Assembly: GCA_002724395.1 (NCBI GenBank)
Contig: PBOR01000040.1
Span: 1-64,000, forward strand
Source: Rhodospirillaceae bacterium
Lineage (GTDB): Bacteria > Pseudomonadota > Alphaproteobacteria > UBA8366
Length of the DNA: 64,000 bases
Direction: 5' to 3'
Below, in pieces: positions 18,422 to 26,347 of the stretch. The notes below the pieces were generated by a model. The model was given only the letters and a program-made list of their open reading frames with translations, searched no databases and was not told where the DNA came from. Each line of letters begins with the position of its first letter. Positions within the stretch are counted from its first letter, which is position 1. The position numbers were made by a program, and so were the translations under genes.

Positions 18422-19537
18422 TTAGTCACAGATATTCTGAATCGCTTGCCAGTCGTCTTCACTGATAGGCGTTCCCCTCGGCGGCTTTGGTTTAGCTTGA
18501 ATGGCATCGATACGTTCTCGAAGCGTTGGATGGGAAGCGAGATACTTAAGAACTAAATCATCGTCATTGCGCGTTCCTTCGGCTTTGCCTTCATTCAATA
18601 ACTTTTTAAAGAAGTTCACTAGCCCTGTATTATTAATTTTGGCGAGGGTAAGTATTTCAATAGCGGTCTCATCGGCTTCTGCTTCGTTGCTGCGGGAATA
18701 GGAGGCATTAGCTAAATGTAAGGCGAAGCCAGAAGCTAAATCACCGGATGAGCCGGATACGCCTGTTAGAGCCGTAATAAGCATCGACCAGCCATAGGCG
18801 TGGATCAGCGCTTTAGCGGGATGACGTTTGATGACATGGCCCATCTCATGGGCGAGGACGCCGGCTACTTCTTCCAGTGTGTCCGCTTTTTCAATCAATC
18901 CACTTAGTATAACGATATGGCCACCGGGGGCTGCAAAAGCGTTTACCACCTTGCTTTTGGCGACCCGTACTTTGAACCGGTAGGGCGTATCGACGGTTGC
19001 TGCTAGCCGATCCGTTAGATGCTGCAAAGCAAGTAAACCTTTAGGGTTTTCACACTTACTCTCATTAGCACTAAAGATTTTGGTGACAGTCTTAACGACT
19101 CCTGCGCCGATCTCTTCTTCCCATTCCATGGGGATGCTTTCGGCGAGCGGGCCGGCAATACGCGGTAGCCCGTATATTACAAATAGGGCAAAACACAAAA
19201 ATAGAGCGCCGATAATGGTGAATTTTTGGACACCGGCCCGGCTCACTGGGTCTCGCTTTAGATAGGGTGCTAATTGCTCTAATTGGCTCAAAATCGATTG
19301 GTCTGGAATGGCCAGACGCTCGCCTTCCAAAGAACGGTTTTGCAGACGGATAGGTCGATCTGCGGTGAGAGCTTCCGCAAGTTTCACATCTTTCCAGTCC
19401 CATTCGGCGATGGGTTGGCTTTTCGTGTTCTCGATAATGAGACCCTGTATGGCACAGAGCACCGCAACGTCGTGTTGCTCGGCGGATTGGCCATTGCTGT
19501 AGCGCGCTTCAAACCGTACTGATATGTCACTTGTCAT
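18422..19537 (-). CDS. M48-family membrane metallopeptidase
   Basis: A zinc protease with HEMGH at 230-234 and the third ligand glutamate in SNEAEADETA. One transmembrane segment spans about 106-124 and precedes the catalytic domain, so the domain is probably exposed to the periplasm. The N-terminal ~90 residues form a small separate domain seen in many M48 proteins paired with DUF898 genes. The gene follows the DUF898 gene after 31 bp on the same strand, an association common in proteobacteria; the pair probably forms an operon. Substrates are unknown. Confidence 0.87.
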   Translation of the reverse strand: MTSDISVRFEARYSNGQSAEQHDVAVLCAIQGLIIENTKSQPIAEWDWKDVKLAEALTADRPIRLQNRSLEGERLAIPDQSILSQLEQLAPYLKRDPVSRAGVQKFTIIGALFLCFALFVIYGLPRIAGPLAESIPMEWEEEIGAGVVKTVTKIFSANESKCENPKGLLALQHLTDRLAATVDTPYRFKVRVAKSKVVNAFAAPGGHIVILSGLIEKADTLEEVAGVLAHEMGHVIKRHPAKALIHAYGWSMLITALTGVSGSSGDLASGFALHLANASYSRSNEAEADETAIEILTLAKINNTGLVNFFKKLLNEGKAEGTRNDDDLVLKYLASHPTLRERIDAIQAKPKPPRGTPISEDDWQAIQNICD

Positions 19538-19568
19538 TTAGTTTCGGATTCCGCATTGCAGATTTGCA

Positions 19569-20795
19569 TTAGAGTGCATCGACTTCTAGTGCTTCCGCCA
19601 ATCCCTCACCATAACCAGGCTTGTCTTGCTGGTTTTGCAGCAGACGCGCCGCCGAGAAAGCGCCGGTAATTGTCATATTGGCACAGAATGCGGAGATAAA
19701 ACGATTGAAGATGATAATAGGAATAAGAGTGCCAAATATCGCGAGGGCAATGATCAGTAATATTAGGAATGTTGTTGCATCATTGCCGCCAGATGTCATT
19801 GCGATGGTTAGTGCAAACAGCACCACCAATCCGCCATAAACTAAATAAGCGGGTATATAGACATTGAAAAGTTGTCCGACCGTCATTGTTGAGGTGGCTG
19901 ACAGGTTTTCGAATTTGGTTGCCGAGACAAAATGACGAATGACGACGGCGCTGTACCAAACCATTGCGACAGCGGTCAGGATACCAATCAGTGTCAATGC
20001 GATGAGGACCCCGACAACCAGTTGAAACATTTCAGCTTGGCTAGGTTTGGTTTCAATGGCCTCAAAGAATTTGTAGGAGAAATACCCCATCACGCCATAA
20101 AGGATGAGAAGGCAGACTAGACTGAACAACCACGATTTCATCAATGGGGCGAGCGGCGCATCGAATTTTAGATTCACATCGCCAAACACACTATTTTCGA
20201 TTCGATATTTCTGCAGGGCAAGCTGCATTTTTGGATACATGACACCGAGTGTGACAATTGTCAGCAACGTGTAGAGAAACGCTTTATTTGCAAATGTGAT
20301 CGCCGAGCCACTCATGCCGCCGCGTATACCGCACCACGAGGTACGGGTCAGCCGATATCGCTGAGCGCGATATGAGGCGATATGAATAAGGTAAAAGAAG
20401 CCTAGCCCATATAGGATTTGGACCACGATAAAGATATAAGGCTTGCTTTGTAGCGCAATTTGGAGAAATGAGTTGAGCAGTAAGACGGGAATGAGAATGA
20501 GCATCACCACCAAAAAACCAAGGAACAGCTCGGTACCGGTGCCGGTATATTCCAACGGCTCGCCCCGAAATGAAACTTGGCTCCAAAGGTAACGGCGGAT
20601 TTTGGTTTTGCCCCAAAAGCGGTAAATGCCCAGCGTTATTATCGATAGGAGTATGTTTCTAAGGACAATGGGGATAAGTTTGCGAAGACGGCCTGTATAG
20701 AGCGGTTGTTCATTCACCGCATCGTATGTCGTATCACTTGGAGGCGGCGATTCTTTGTTCGGGGTACCGTCCCGAATTTCGACAAACTCGGACAT
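19569..20795 (-). CDS. DUF898 (YjgN-like) membrane protein
   Basis: A polytopic inner-membrane protein with about eight hydrophobic segments. The repeated DUF898 signature is visible (ITLGIYRFWGKTKIRRYLW, then a related TLGVMYPKMQLALQKYRI), with SFRGEPLEYTGTGTELF between. The ORF track starts at 20864, but ATG 20795 (MSEFVEIRDG) has AGAGG about ten bases upstream and avoids a basic leader of odd composition. It is upstream of, and likely co-transcribed with, the M48 peptidase. Function is unknown. Confidence 0.85.
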   Translation of the reverse strand: MSEFVEIRDGTPNKESPPPSDTTYDAVNEQPLYTGRLRKLIPIVLRNILLSIITLGIYRFWGKTKIRRYLWSQVSFRGEPLEYTGTGTELFLGFLVVMLILIPVLLLNSFLQIALQSKPYIFIVVQILYGLGFFYLIHIASYRAQRYRLTRTSWCGIRGGMSGSAITFANKAFLYTLLTIVTLGVMYPKMQLALQKYRIENSVFGDVNLKFDAPLAPLMKSWLFSLVCLLILYGVMGYFSYKFFEAIETKPSQAEMFQLVVGVLIALTLIGILTAVAMVWYSAVVIRHFVSATKFENLSATSTMTVGQLFNVYIPAYLVYGGLVVLFALTIAMTSGGNDATTFLILLIIALAIFGTLIPIIIFNRFISAFCANMTITGAFSAARLLQNQQDKPGYGEGLAEALEVDAL

Positions 20796-20947
20796 GATAA
20801 ATAACCTCTCTTCTGGACACCTTCGGTACCCTGTTATTATCTCTCTTCGCAAGTGTTTGGGCAATGGAGATGGACCCAGGGCTGGACGATTTGTTATATG
20901 ATAGGCTCTTGGTTAAAGAGCCAATTATAATTTAGGAGAAGCCGTTT

Positions 20948-21946
20948 ATGGCCAGTCAAACTTTTCCCGCGCTAGTGCTAAACGAAGATAACCGCAAAGT
21001 ATCCCACGAATTAAAACAGCTGAACGTTGATGATTTGCCCGACGGTGATGTTTGCGTTGCGGTAGAGTATTCCACCGTTAATTATAAAGACGGCATGGTA
21101 ATGAACGGTATTGGGCGATTAGTGCGAGATTACCCGCACGTTGCGGGAATTGATTTAGCGGGTGAGGTGGAAGTCTCTGATGATGATCGTTACAAACCAG
21201 GTGATAAGGTTGTCTTAACCGGCTGGCACGTCGGTGAGCGTCACTGGGGCGGCTACGCGGCAAAGGCGCGTGTTAAGGCGGACTGGTTGGTTCCGTTGCC
21301 TGATGGTCTTTCTACTCGTCAGGCCATGGCGGTAGGCACGGCAGGGTTTACTTCAATGCTGGCTATCATGGCTTTAGAAGAGTGCGGACTTGTTCTCGAT
21401 ACGGGCCCTGTGGTCGTAACTGGGGCTGCTGGTGGTGTAGGTTCAATAGCCGTCGCGATACTCGCCAACCTTGGTTATAGTGTTACTGCCTCAACAGGCA
21501 GGCGGTCTGAGTCAGGTTTCCTGGAATCATTGGGGGCATCTGAGATTATCGATAGAACAGTATTATCCGAAACATCTGGTAAGCCACTTGATGCAGAGCG
21601 TTGGGCCGGTGCTGTGGATACCGTAGGGTCAACCACGCTCGCTTCAGTGCTTGCACAAATGATGTACGGGAGTTCGGTAGCTACTTGCGGGCTGGCAGGT
21701 GGAGCCGATTTGCAAACCACTGTCATCCCATTCTTATTGCGTGGCATTAACTTACTTGGAATCGATTCTGTTGTTCAGCCGTTCGATAACCGTTTAGCAA
21801 CATGGCAACGTATTGCTGAAGATTTGCCATTAGAGAAACTGGACGCGTTGACTGAAACGGTCGGCATTGCCGCCGTACCAGATGCTGCCAGCGCTATCAT
21901 TAAAGGTGAAATTCGTGGTCGGTTAGTAGTCGATGTCAACGTTTAG
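20948..21946 (+). CDS. acuI: MDR-family reductase, acrylyl-CoA reductase-like (AcuI/YhdH)
   Basis: Zinc-independent medium-chain reductase. AcuI-type enzymes reduce acrylyl-CoA to propionyl-CoA with NADPH and protect DMSP-degrading marine bacteria from acrylate toxicity. The 332-residue sequence has VNYKDGMVMNG, DYPHVAGIDLAGEV, GTAGFTSMLAI and the Rossmann motif VVVTGAAGGVGSIAV, all typical of the YhdH/AcuI branch, and lacks zinc-binding cysteines. A GGAGAA SD site precedes the ATG. No DMSP lyase or acuK is adjacent, so the physiological substrate is inferred from family only. Confidence 0.85.
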   Translation: MASQTFPALVLNEDNRKVSHELKQLNVDDLPDGDVCVAVEYSTVNYKDGMVMNGIGRLVRDYPHVAGIDLAGEVEVSDDDRYKPGDKVVLTGWHVGERHWGGYAAKARVKADWLVPLPDGLSTRQAMAVGTAGFTSMLAIMALEECGLVLDTGPVVVTGAAGGVGSIAVAILANLGYSVTASTGRRSESGFLESLGASEIIDRTVLSETSGKPLDAERWAGAVDTVGSTTLASVLAQMMYGSSVATCGLAGGADLQTTVIPFLLRGINLLGIDSVVQPFDNRLATWQRIAEDLPLEKLDALTETVGIAAVPDAASAIIKGEIRGRLVVDVNV

Positions 21947-21954
21947 AGAAACGA

Positions 21955-22908
21955 TTACACCGCATTTAGGATGCGGATTGGATCACCATCCATAAATTTG
22001 GTGATGTTTTCAATAATATCTGAATAGTGCTTTGCGTGATTTTCAATCGTTACATAACCGAGGTGTGGCGTAAGAAGGACATTGTCAAGTTTACGGAACC
22101 GGTCATCTGCGGGCAGTGGTTCGACGGTGAAGACGTCCAAAGCCGCGCCCGCTATCAAATTAGTTGTAAGCGCTTTGTATAGCGCCTCTTGATCGATTAT
22201 CGGCGAACGAGATGTGTTGACGATGTAAGCGTTTTCTTTCATCTGCAGAAATTCTGTTTCGCCAATCATGCCTCTGCTGCGATCGCTCATGCCGTAATGA
22301 ATAGTGATGACATCAGAATTGGCGAAGAGCTCTTCCTTATTCACTTTTTTTACACCGACTTCTGCCGCGCGTTCATCGGTAAGATTTTGGCTCCATGCAA
22401 TAACGTTCATTTCGAATGCCAAGCCGACTTTTGCCACGCGCGAGCCTAGATTGCCGAGGCCTACGATACCGAGAGTTTTGCCGCTTAAGTTTTGTCCCGG
22501 TTTGGTTTGCCAGCCGCCTTCTTGCATGGAGCGATATTGCCCGGGAATATCGCGCATAAGGCTGATGATTAGGCCCCAAGTATGTTCTGATGTAGGCGAG
22601 CCTGCACCACCCGTATAACAAACGGTGATACCGTGTTCGGTGGCAGCTTCAAGATCGAAGGACTTATTTCGCCCGCCTGTCGTTATTAGTAATTTTAGAT
22701 TAGGCAATTGCTCGATTGTTGATCGAGGGAAAGGCGTACGCTCGCGCATGCCGACAATAATATCAAACTCTCTAAGCGCGGTGATGACATTATTTTCATC
22801 GCCTAAATGTTCATTAAAAACCTTAACGTCGGCACGCCCATTCACTGGTGACCAATTGGCAACGCTAAGCGCTATATTGAAATAATCATCGAGTACAGCG
22901 ACGCGCAT
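21955..22908 (-). CDS. D-2-hydroxyacid dehydrogenase family protein
   Basis: An NAD(P)-dependent dehydrogenase of the 2-hydroxyacid family. It has the nucleotide-binding GIVGLGNLGSRVA and the catalytic triad Arg in VNTSRSPIID, Glu in FTVEPLP and His in LTPHLGYV. 317 residues is normal. The signature at MRERTPFPRS and TTGGRNKSFD places it with the many uncharacterised paralogs found in alphaproteobacterial catabolic regions. It ends 8 bp from the acuI stop, convergently, so the two are not co-transcribed. Confidence 0.9.
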   Translation of the reverse strand: MRVAVLDDYFNIALSVANWSPVNGRADVKVFNEHLGDENNVITALREFDIIVGMRERTPFPRSTIEQLPNLKLLITTGGRNKSFDLEAATEHGITVCYTGGAGSPTSEHTWGLIISLMRDIPGQYRSMQEGGWQTKPGQNLSGKTLGIVGLGNLGSRVAKVGLAFEMNVIAWSQNLTDERAAEVGVKKVNKEELFANSDVITIHYGMSDRSRGMIGETEFLQMKENAYIVNTSRSPIIDQEALYKALTTNLIAGAALDVFTVEPLPADDRFRKLDNVLLTPHLGYVTIENHAKHYSDIIENITKFMDGDPIRILNAV

Positions 22909-23020
22909 TTACAATTTTCCTTATTATTTCGACCATTCGAATTTAGTGCCACTGTAATGAGAGGCTCCAAAGTGTACATGCAGAAATTCTGTGTGCGATT
23001 GTCGACTTCAAGGTGGAGCG

Positions 23021-23608
23021 CTAGACGATGATATCTAGAACGGCCCCCCGCGGTGGACCGCCCGTACCGCCCGTCGTTATTCTACCATCTGGTAATGTGA
23101 TTTCAATGTTCGGTGGATTGTTGCTGACACCGGCACTATCAGTCTTTGGGGCTTCGGCTTCAAGTAAGGGCGTTGAGCCAACTGAATCCGGCGCATCAAT
23201 TTGTACCGGCTCTGTTGAGTTGGATTCTGGAGCTCTTACAGCAGGCGCATTGCTGTCGTCTTGTGAGATGGATTCTGCACCTCTTACAGCAGGCGCATTG
23301 TTGTCGTCTTGAACTTCTTGCAGGGAAATGAGGACTCGTGAAGCCGCTTGTGACCGTCGAATATTTAATAATTCCGGAATATCTGCGCTTTCAATCGCCG
23401 CAAGCTCTTCGCGTCGGACGATACGGAGGCCTGTTTCCCTATCAGTCTCGTTGTATTTAGCCGTAAAGGCTAATGCTCGGCTATTTGATTGTTGACCGTC
23501 GGACTCGGTTGATTCCGCGCGCGTACGTGTTCTCTGCACATCGCTGTTTTGCGTTATGCCAGCGGGTCCAGTATTAGATAGCGCCTGCGCTGAACTAATG
23601 TCAGTCAT
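23021..23608 (-). CDS. Hypothetical disordered protein with internal repeat
   Basis: Not recognised. The 195-residue product is rich in Ser, Ala, Asn, Pro and Glu and is probably mostly disordered. A short ordered core may exist at AFTAKYNETDRETGLRIVRRE. Residues around 100-125 contain a 16-residue duplication (DDNNAPAVRGAES then DDSNAPAVRAPES) encoded by a 48-bp tandem repeat. The C terminus is Gly/Pro-rich (GRITTGGTGGPPRG). No signal peptide. It lies upstream of the 2-hydroxyacid dehydrogenase gene on the same strand and downstream of an AT-rich gap. Opposite-strand ORFs here look like shadows. Confidence 0.65.
   Translation of the reverse strand: MTDISSAQALSNTGPAGITQNSDVQRTRTRAESTESDGQQSNSRALAFTAKYNETDRETGLRIVRREELAAIESADIPELLNIRRSQAASRVLISLQEVQDDNNAPAVRGAESISQDDSNAPAVRAPESNSTEPVQIDAPDSVGSTPLLEAEAPKTDSAGVSNNPPNIEITLPDGRITTGGTGGPPRGAVLDIIV
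23223..23313. repeat. 48-bp imperfect tandem repeat, two copies
   Basis: GATTCTGNNNCTCTTACAGC begins both units, at 23223 and 23271; the units share nearly all positions over about 40 bases (CAGGCGCATTGYTGTCGTCTTG). Because 48 is a multiple of three, the duplication keeps the frame of the hypothetical protein on the minus strand. Confidence 0.9.
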
Positions 23609-23846
23609 ATTAGTAAAATGAGCCTATTTTATAAAATTTTCAAGTTTTATTGTATAAAGATGTTAGTAGATCTAGTATTTTCAGTAAAATAATATAAAAA
23701 GCATGGAGTAGTATTTGTAAATATTAGAGAAAAATCATTCTAATATTAAATAAAAATCGGAATAAAGAATCTAAAATAGATATATTTATTTATTATATAT
23801 AATAAAAATATTATTTTTACTATTCTGATGTTATACAATAATCATC

Positions 23847-24767
23847 TTATTGCTGTAATTTCTGAGGCTCTTGTTCGGTTCTCGAACGTTCTCTGACAGC
23901 AACATAGGTAGCGCTGGCAACAATCATTACTGCGCCTAGGAATACAAAAATATCTGGAACTTCTTGAAATAGCAAAAAGCCTAATAAGGCTGTCCACAAT
24001 AGTCGCATAAAATCTAGAGGCATTACTACCTGTGCATCAGCACCGCTAAGTGCTTCGACCAGGGTGTATTGTCCGAGCGTACCCGTTATCGCTATCAAGG
24101 TCAGTAATAGAAATTGCGCGAATGTAGGAGTTTGCCAATAAAAAAGTGCAACGGGTAGTGATAAAACAGCCAAGAGTAGGGCCATATACGCGGTGATCGT
24201 TAGACTAGAATCGGTTCGACTGAGAACTTTGATGACGATTAATGTGCCGCTCCAAATGATAGCCGATGATAATACTGCCAATGCGCCGACTTCCACTGCT
24301 TCAAGGCCAGGCCGCAAGATGATGAGTGCGCCGGCAAACCCAATAGCAATCGCTGTCCATCTGCGAAGGCCGACTTTCTCGCCGAGAAAGCAAATAGCAA
24401 GTAGAACTGCGAATAAGGGGGCAGTGAAGGCAAGCGCGGTTGCTTCTGCGAGTGGTGTTAGGCTAAGGCCAATATAAAATGCCGCCATAGCGAACAAATT
24501 AAGGCCCGCGCGTACCCAATGTAGACCAATTCTTTCGGTTCTCAGGGGGGCGAGGCCATGGCGAATGAAAAACGGTGCTAATACGATAAGGCCTAGAAAG
24601 TTTCGGAAAAAAACGACCATCATGGGTTCTAGCTCCTGTGCCACATGGCGGATGCTGGCGTTCATGATGGCGAAGCTGATCGTCGAGATGATCATTAAGA
24701 GGATGCTACGAAAGCGACTGGATAGGAGTTGGGTAGGGCGTAGCATGAGTTGAAGTGCGTCTTTCAA
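23847..24767 (-). CDS. DMT-superfamily (EamA) transporter
   Basis: A 306-residue inner-membrane protein with about ten hydrophobic segments in two EamA repeats. The boxes LAEATALAFTAPLF, EKVGLRRWTAIAIGFAG and ALSGADAQVVMPLDF resemble the DMT protein at 3725-4627, so it is a paralog of the same subfamily. Substrate unknown. The N terminus has a basic stretch before the first membrane span, fitting a cytoplasmic start. It is divergent from the succinate dehydrogenase operon across 166 bp. Confidence 0.88.
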   Translation of the reverse strand: MKDALQLMLRPTQLLSSRFRSILLMIISTISFAIMNASIRHVAQELEPMMVVFFRNFLGLIVLAPFFIRHGLAPLRTERIGLHWVRAGLNLFAMAAFYIGLSLTPLAEATALAFTAPLFAVLLAICFLGEKVGLRRWTAIAIGFAGALIILRPGLEAVEVGALAVLSSAIIWSGTLIVIKVLSRTDSSLTITAYMALLLAVLSLPVALFYWQTPTFAQFLLLTLIAITGTLGQYTLVEALSGADAQVVMPLDFMRLLWTALLGFLLFQEVPDIFVFLGAVMIVASATYVAVRERSRTEQEPQKLQQ

Positions 24768-24933
24768 ATAAATTGGCGCTCGTTTTATCGCATGTCTTAG
24801 GCCTATAAAAAATAACGGTTATAGCAGGTGGATACATAATGGGCATACTCTGATTGACGGCTAAGCATAGGTGTTAGATATTCTCCAGGCTTAAGCAGGC
24901 TTAACATTAAGTAAAAATAAATTATGGGATTGT

Positions 24934-25680
24934 TTGAAAGTGTCCGCAGTAGAAGAAGAGACTGATCGGCAGATCACACTGGAAATTTGGCGTGGGCAGA
25001 AGGAAGGCTTCTATCAGTCCTATTCGGTTCCTGCCCAGGAGAGCCAAACTATCCTTGATGTTGTTACCTATGTGCAACGACGTATAGACCCAACACTTAG
25101 CTATAGATTTGCTTGCCGGATTGGTATGTGTGGTTCGTGCGCAATGATGGTAAACGGTCAGCCCCGCTGGACATGTCGTACCCATGCGTCGAAAGTATTG
25201 AAGGACGGTAAGATCCGTTTAAGCCCACTCCGCAACTTACCGGTTATCAAAGATTTAGCGACTGATATGACCGAGTTTTTTGAAAAATGGCAAGCAGCCA
25301 AGGGGTGTTTCGTACCGACGGATGGGCAGTCCCAAGAATTTGCCGCTGTCGAGCCTAAATCGAAAGAGCGCAAGGAGGCTGACGCGGGTATAGAATGTCT
25401 TGGATGTGGTGTTTGTTATGCTGCCTGTGATGTTGTTGCGTGGAATAAAGATTATCTTGGACCCGCAGCACTCAATAGAGCGTGGACTCTTGTAAACGAC
25501 GAACGGGATAGTGATAAGATGGGACACTTGGCTGCCGTTGCTGTGGATGCGGGCTGTCACGCGTGTCATAGCCATCAGCAATGCGCCACGTATTGCCCTA
25601 ACAATTTAAACCCGACACGCGCGATTGCTGGTTTGAAACGTATGAGCGTGGCTGCCGTTTTAAAGGGCGAGTTAAAATGA
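24934..25680 (+). CDS. sdhB: Succinate dehydrogenase/fumarate reductase iron-sulfur subunit
   Basis: Electron-transfer subunit of a complex II-type enzyme. The [2Fe-2S] ligands are in CRIGMCGSCAMMVNGQPRWTC, the [4Fe-4S] motif is CLGCGVCYAAC, and the [3Fe-4S] ligands are in CHSHQQCATYCPNNLNP. The sequence differs from the usual respiratory SdhB in its 4Fe-4S loop and in the inserted linker before it, so this is a variant type; direction of catalysis is open. The start is uncertain: TTG 24934 or GTG 24940. The stop overlaps the next start (ATGA). Confidence 0.87.
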   Translation: MKVSAVEEETDRQITLEIWRGQKEGFYQSYSVPAQESQTILDVVTYVQRRIDPTLSYRFACRIGMCGSCAMMVNGQPRWTCRTHASKVLKDGKIRLSPLRNLPVIKDLATDMTEFFEKWQAAKGCFVPTDGQSQEFAAVEPKSKERKEADAGIECLGCGVCYAACDVVAWNKDYLGPAALNRAWTLVNDERDSDKMGHLAAVAVDAGCHACHSHQQCATYCPNNLNPTRAIAGLKRMSVAAVLKGELK

Positions 25681-26009
25681 ACCGCGTCGATCTTTGGCTT
25701 TATGTCGCCCAACGCGTTAGTGCGATGATTCTTGCGCCGCTAGTGATCGTTCACTTGTTAACTATAATTTATGCGATACAAGGCGGCTTGACGGCAGACG
25801 AAATTCTTCAGCGTACACAGGGCAATTTGCTTTGGGGCTCACTTTATAGTCTTTTTGTAATCGCGGTTGCGGTGCATGGATCAATTGGGCTCCGTGCGAT
25901 CATTCAAGAAATGTCCACCTGGCATGGCCGTTCGCTGGATTTATCTATTGGGCTTTTCGGTTGTTCGCTCCTCTATTTAGGCATACAGGCCGTTAGGGCA
26001 GTAGTGTAA
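25677..26009 (+). CDS. Complex II membrane anchor subunit (first)
   Basis: A 110-residue protein with three hydrophobic segments. QRVSAMILAPLVIVHLLTII resembles the heme-ligand helix of cytochrome b556 anchors, with a second histidine in VAVHGSIGLRAII. It lies between sdhB and another anchor gene; its ATG overlaps the sdhB stop and its TAA overlaps the next ATG (TAATG). It probably pairs with the following protein to bind the quinone and one heme b. Assignment as SdhC or SdhD cannot be settled, so no symbol is given. Confidence 0.78.
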   Translation: MNRVDLWLYVAQRVSAMILAPLVIVHLLTIIYAIQGGLTADEILQRTQGNLLWGSLYSLFVIAVAVHGSIGLRAIIQEMSTWHGRSLDLSIGLFGCSLLYLGIQAVRAVV

Positions 26010-26335
26010 TGAGGAACCAGCCTTCTTATTGGGCATTCATTGTTCATCGTATTTCAGGTCTTGGCTTGGCTCTATTCTTACCGTTCCATTTCTATGTTTT
26101 ATCGATGGCGTTAGAAGAAGCGCGGCTGAATAATTTTCTACAATGGACGGACGCTCTATCTGTTAAGTTGGCTGAAGGCGGATTAGTTTTGTTATTAGCC
26201 GCACACATGGCCGGCGGCCTGCGGCTATTAGTATTGGAATTCTTTACCTGGCATAATTGGCAGAAAACGATAATGGCGCTGGGTGCTGCTGTAGCTTTTG
26301 CCTTTGGCGTCTTATTTCTCATGAGGGCGATATAG
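26009..26335 (+). CDS. sdhC: Complex II cytochrome b556-type anchor subunit
   Basis: A 108-residue membrane protein with three hydrophobic segments. The motif HRISGLGLALFLPFHFYVLS near the N terminus is the classical SdhC HRxSG signature, and AAHMAGGLRLLVLEF carries a second conserved histidine and the GLR turn. With the preceding anchor it should attach the SdhAB head to the cytoplasmic face of the inner membrane. 12 bp separate it from the flavoprotein start. Confidence 0.82.
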   Translation: MRNQPSYWAFIVHRISGLGLALFLPFHFYVLSMALEEARLNNFLQWTDALSVKLAEGGLVLLLAAHMAGGLRLLVLEFFTWHNWQKTIMALGAAVAFAFGVLFLMRAI

Positions 26336-26347
26336 AAGGAGTTGGTT

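Noticed and set aside
18293-18556. 87-residue ORF between ygfZ and the M48 peptidase
   Set aside because: Its 3' half is antisense to the conserved peptidase and it has no SD site or family motif.
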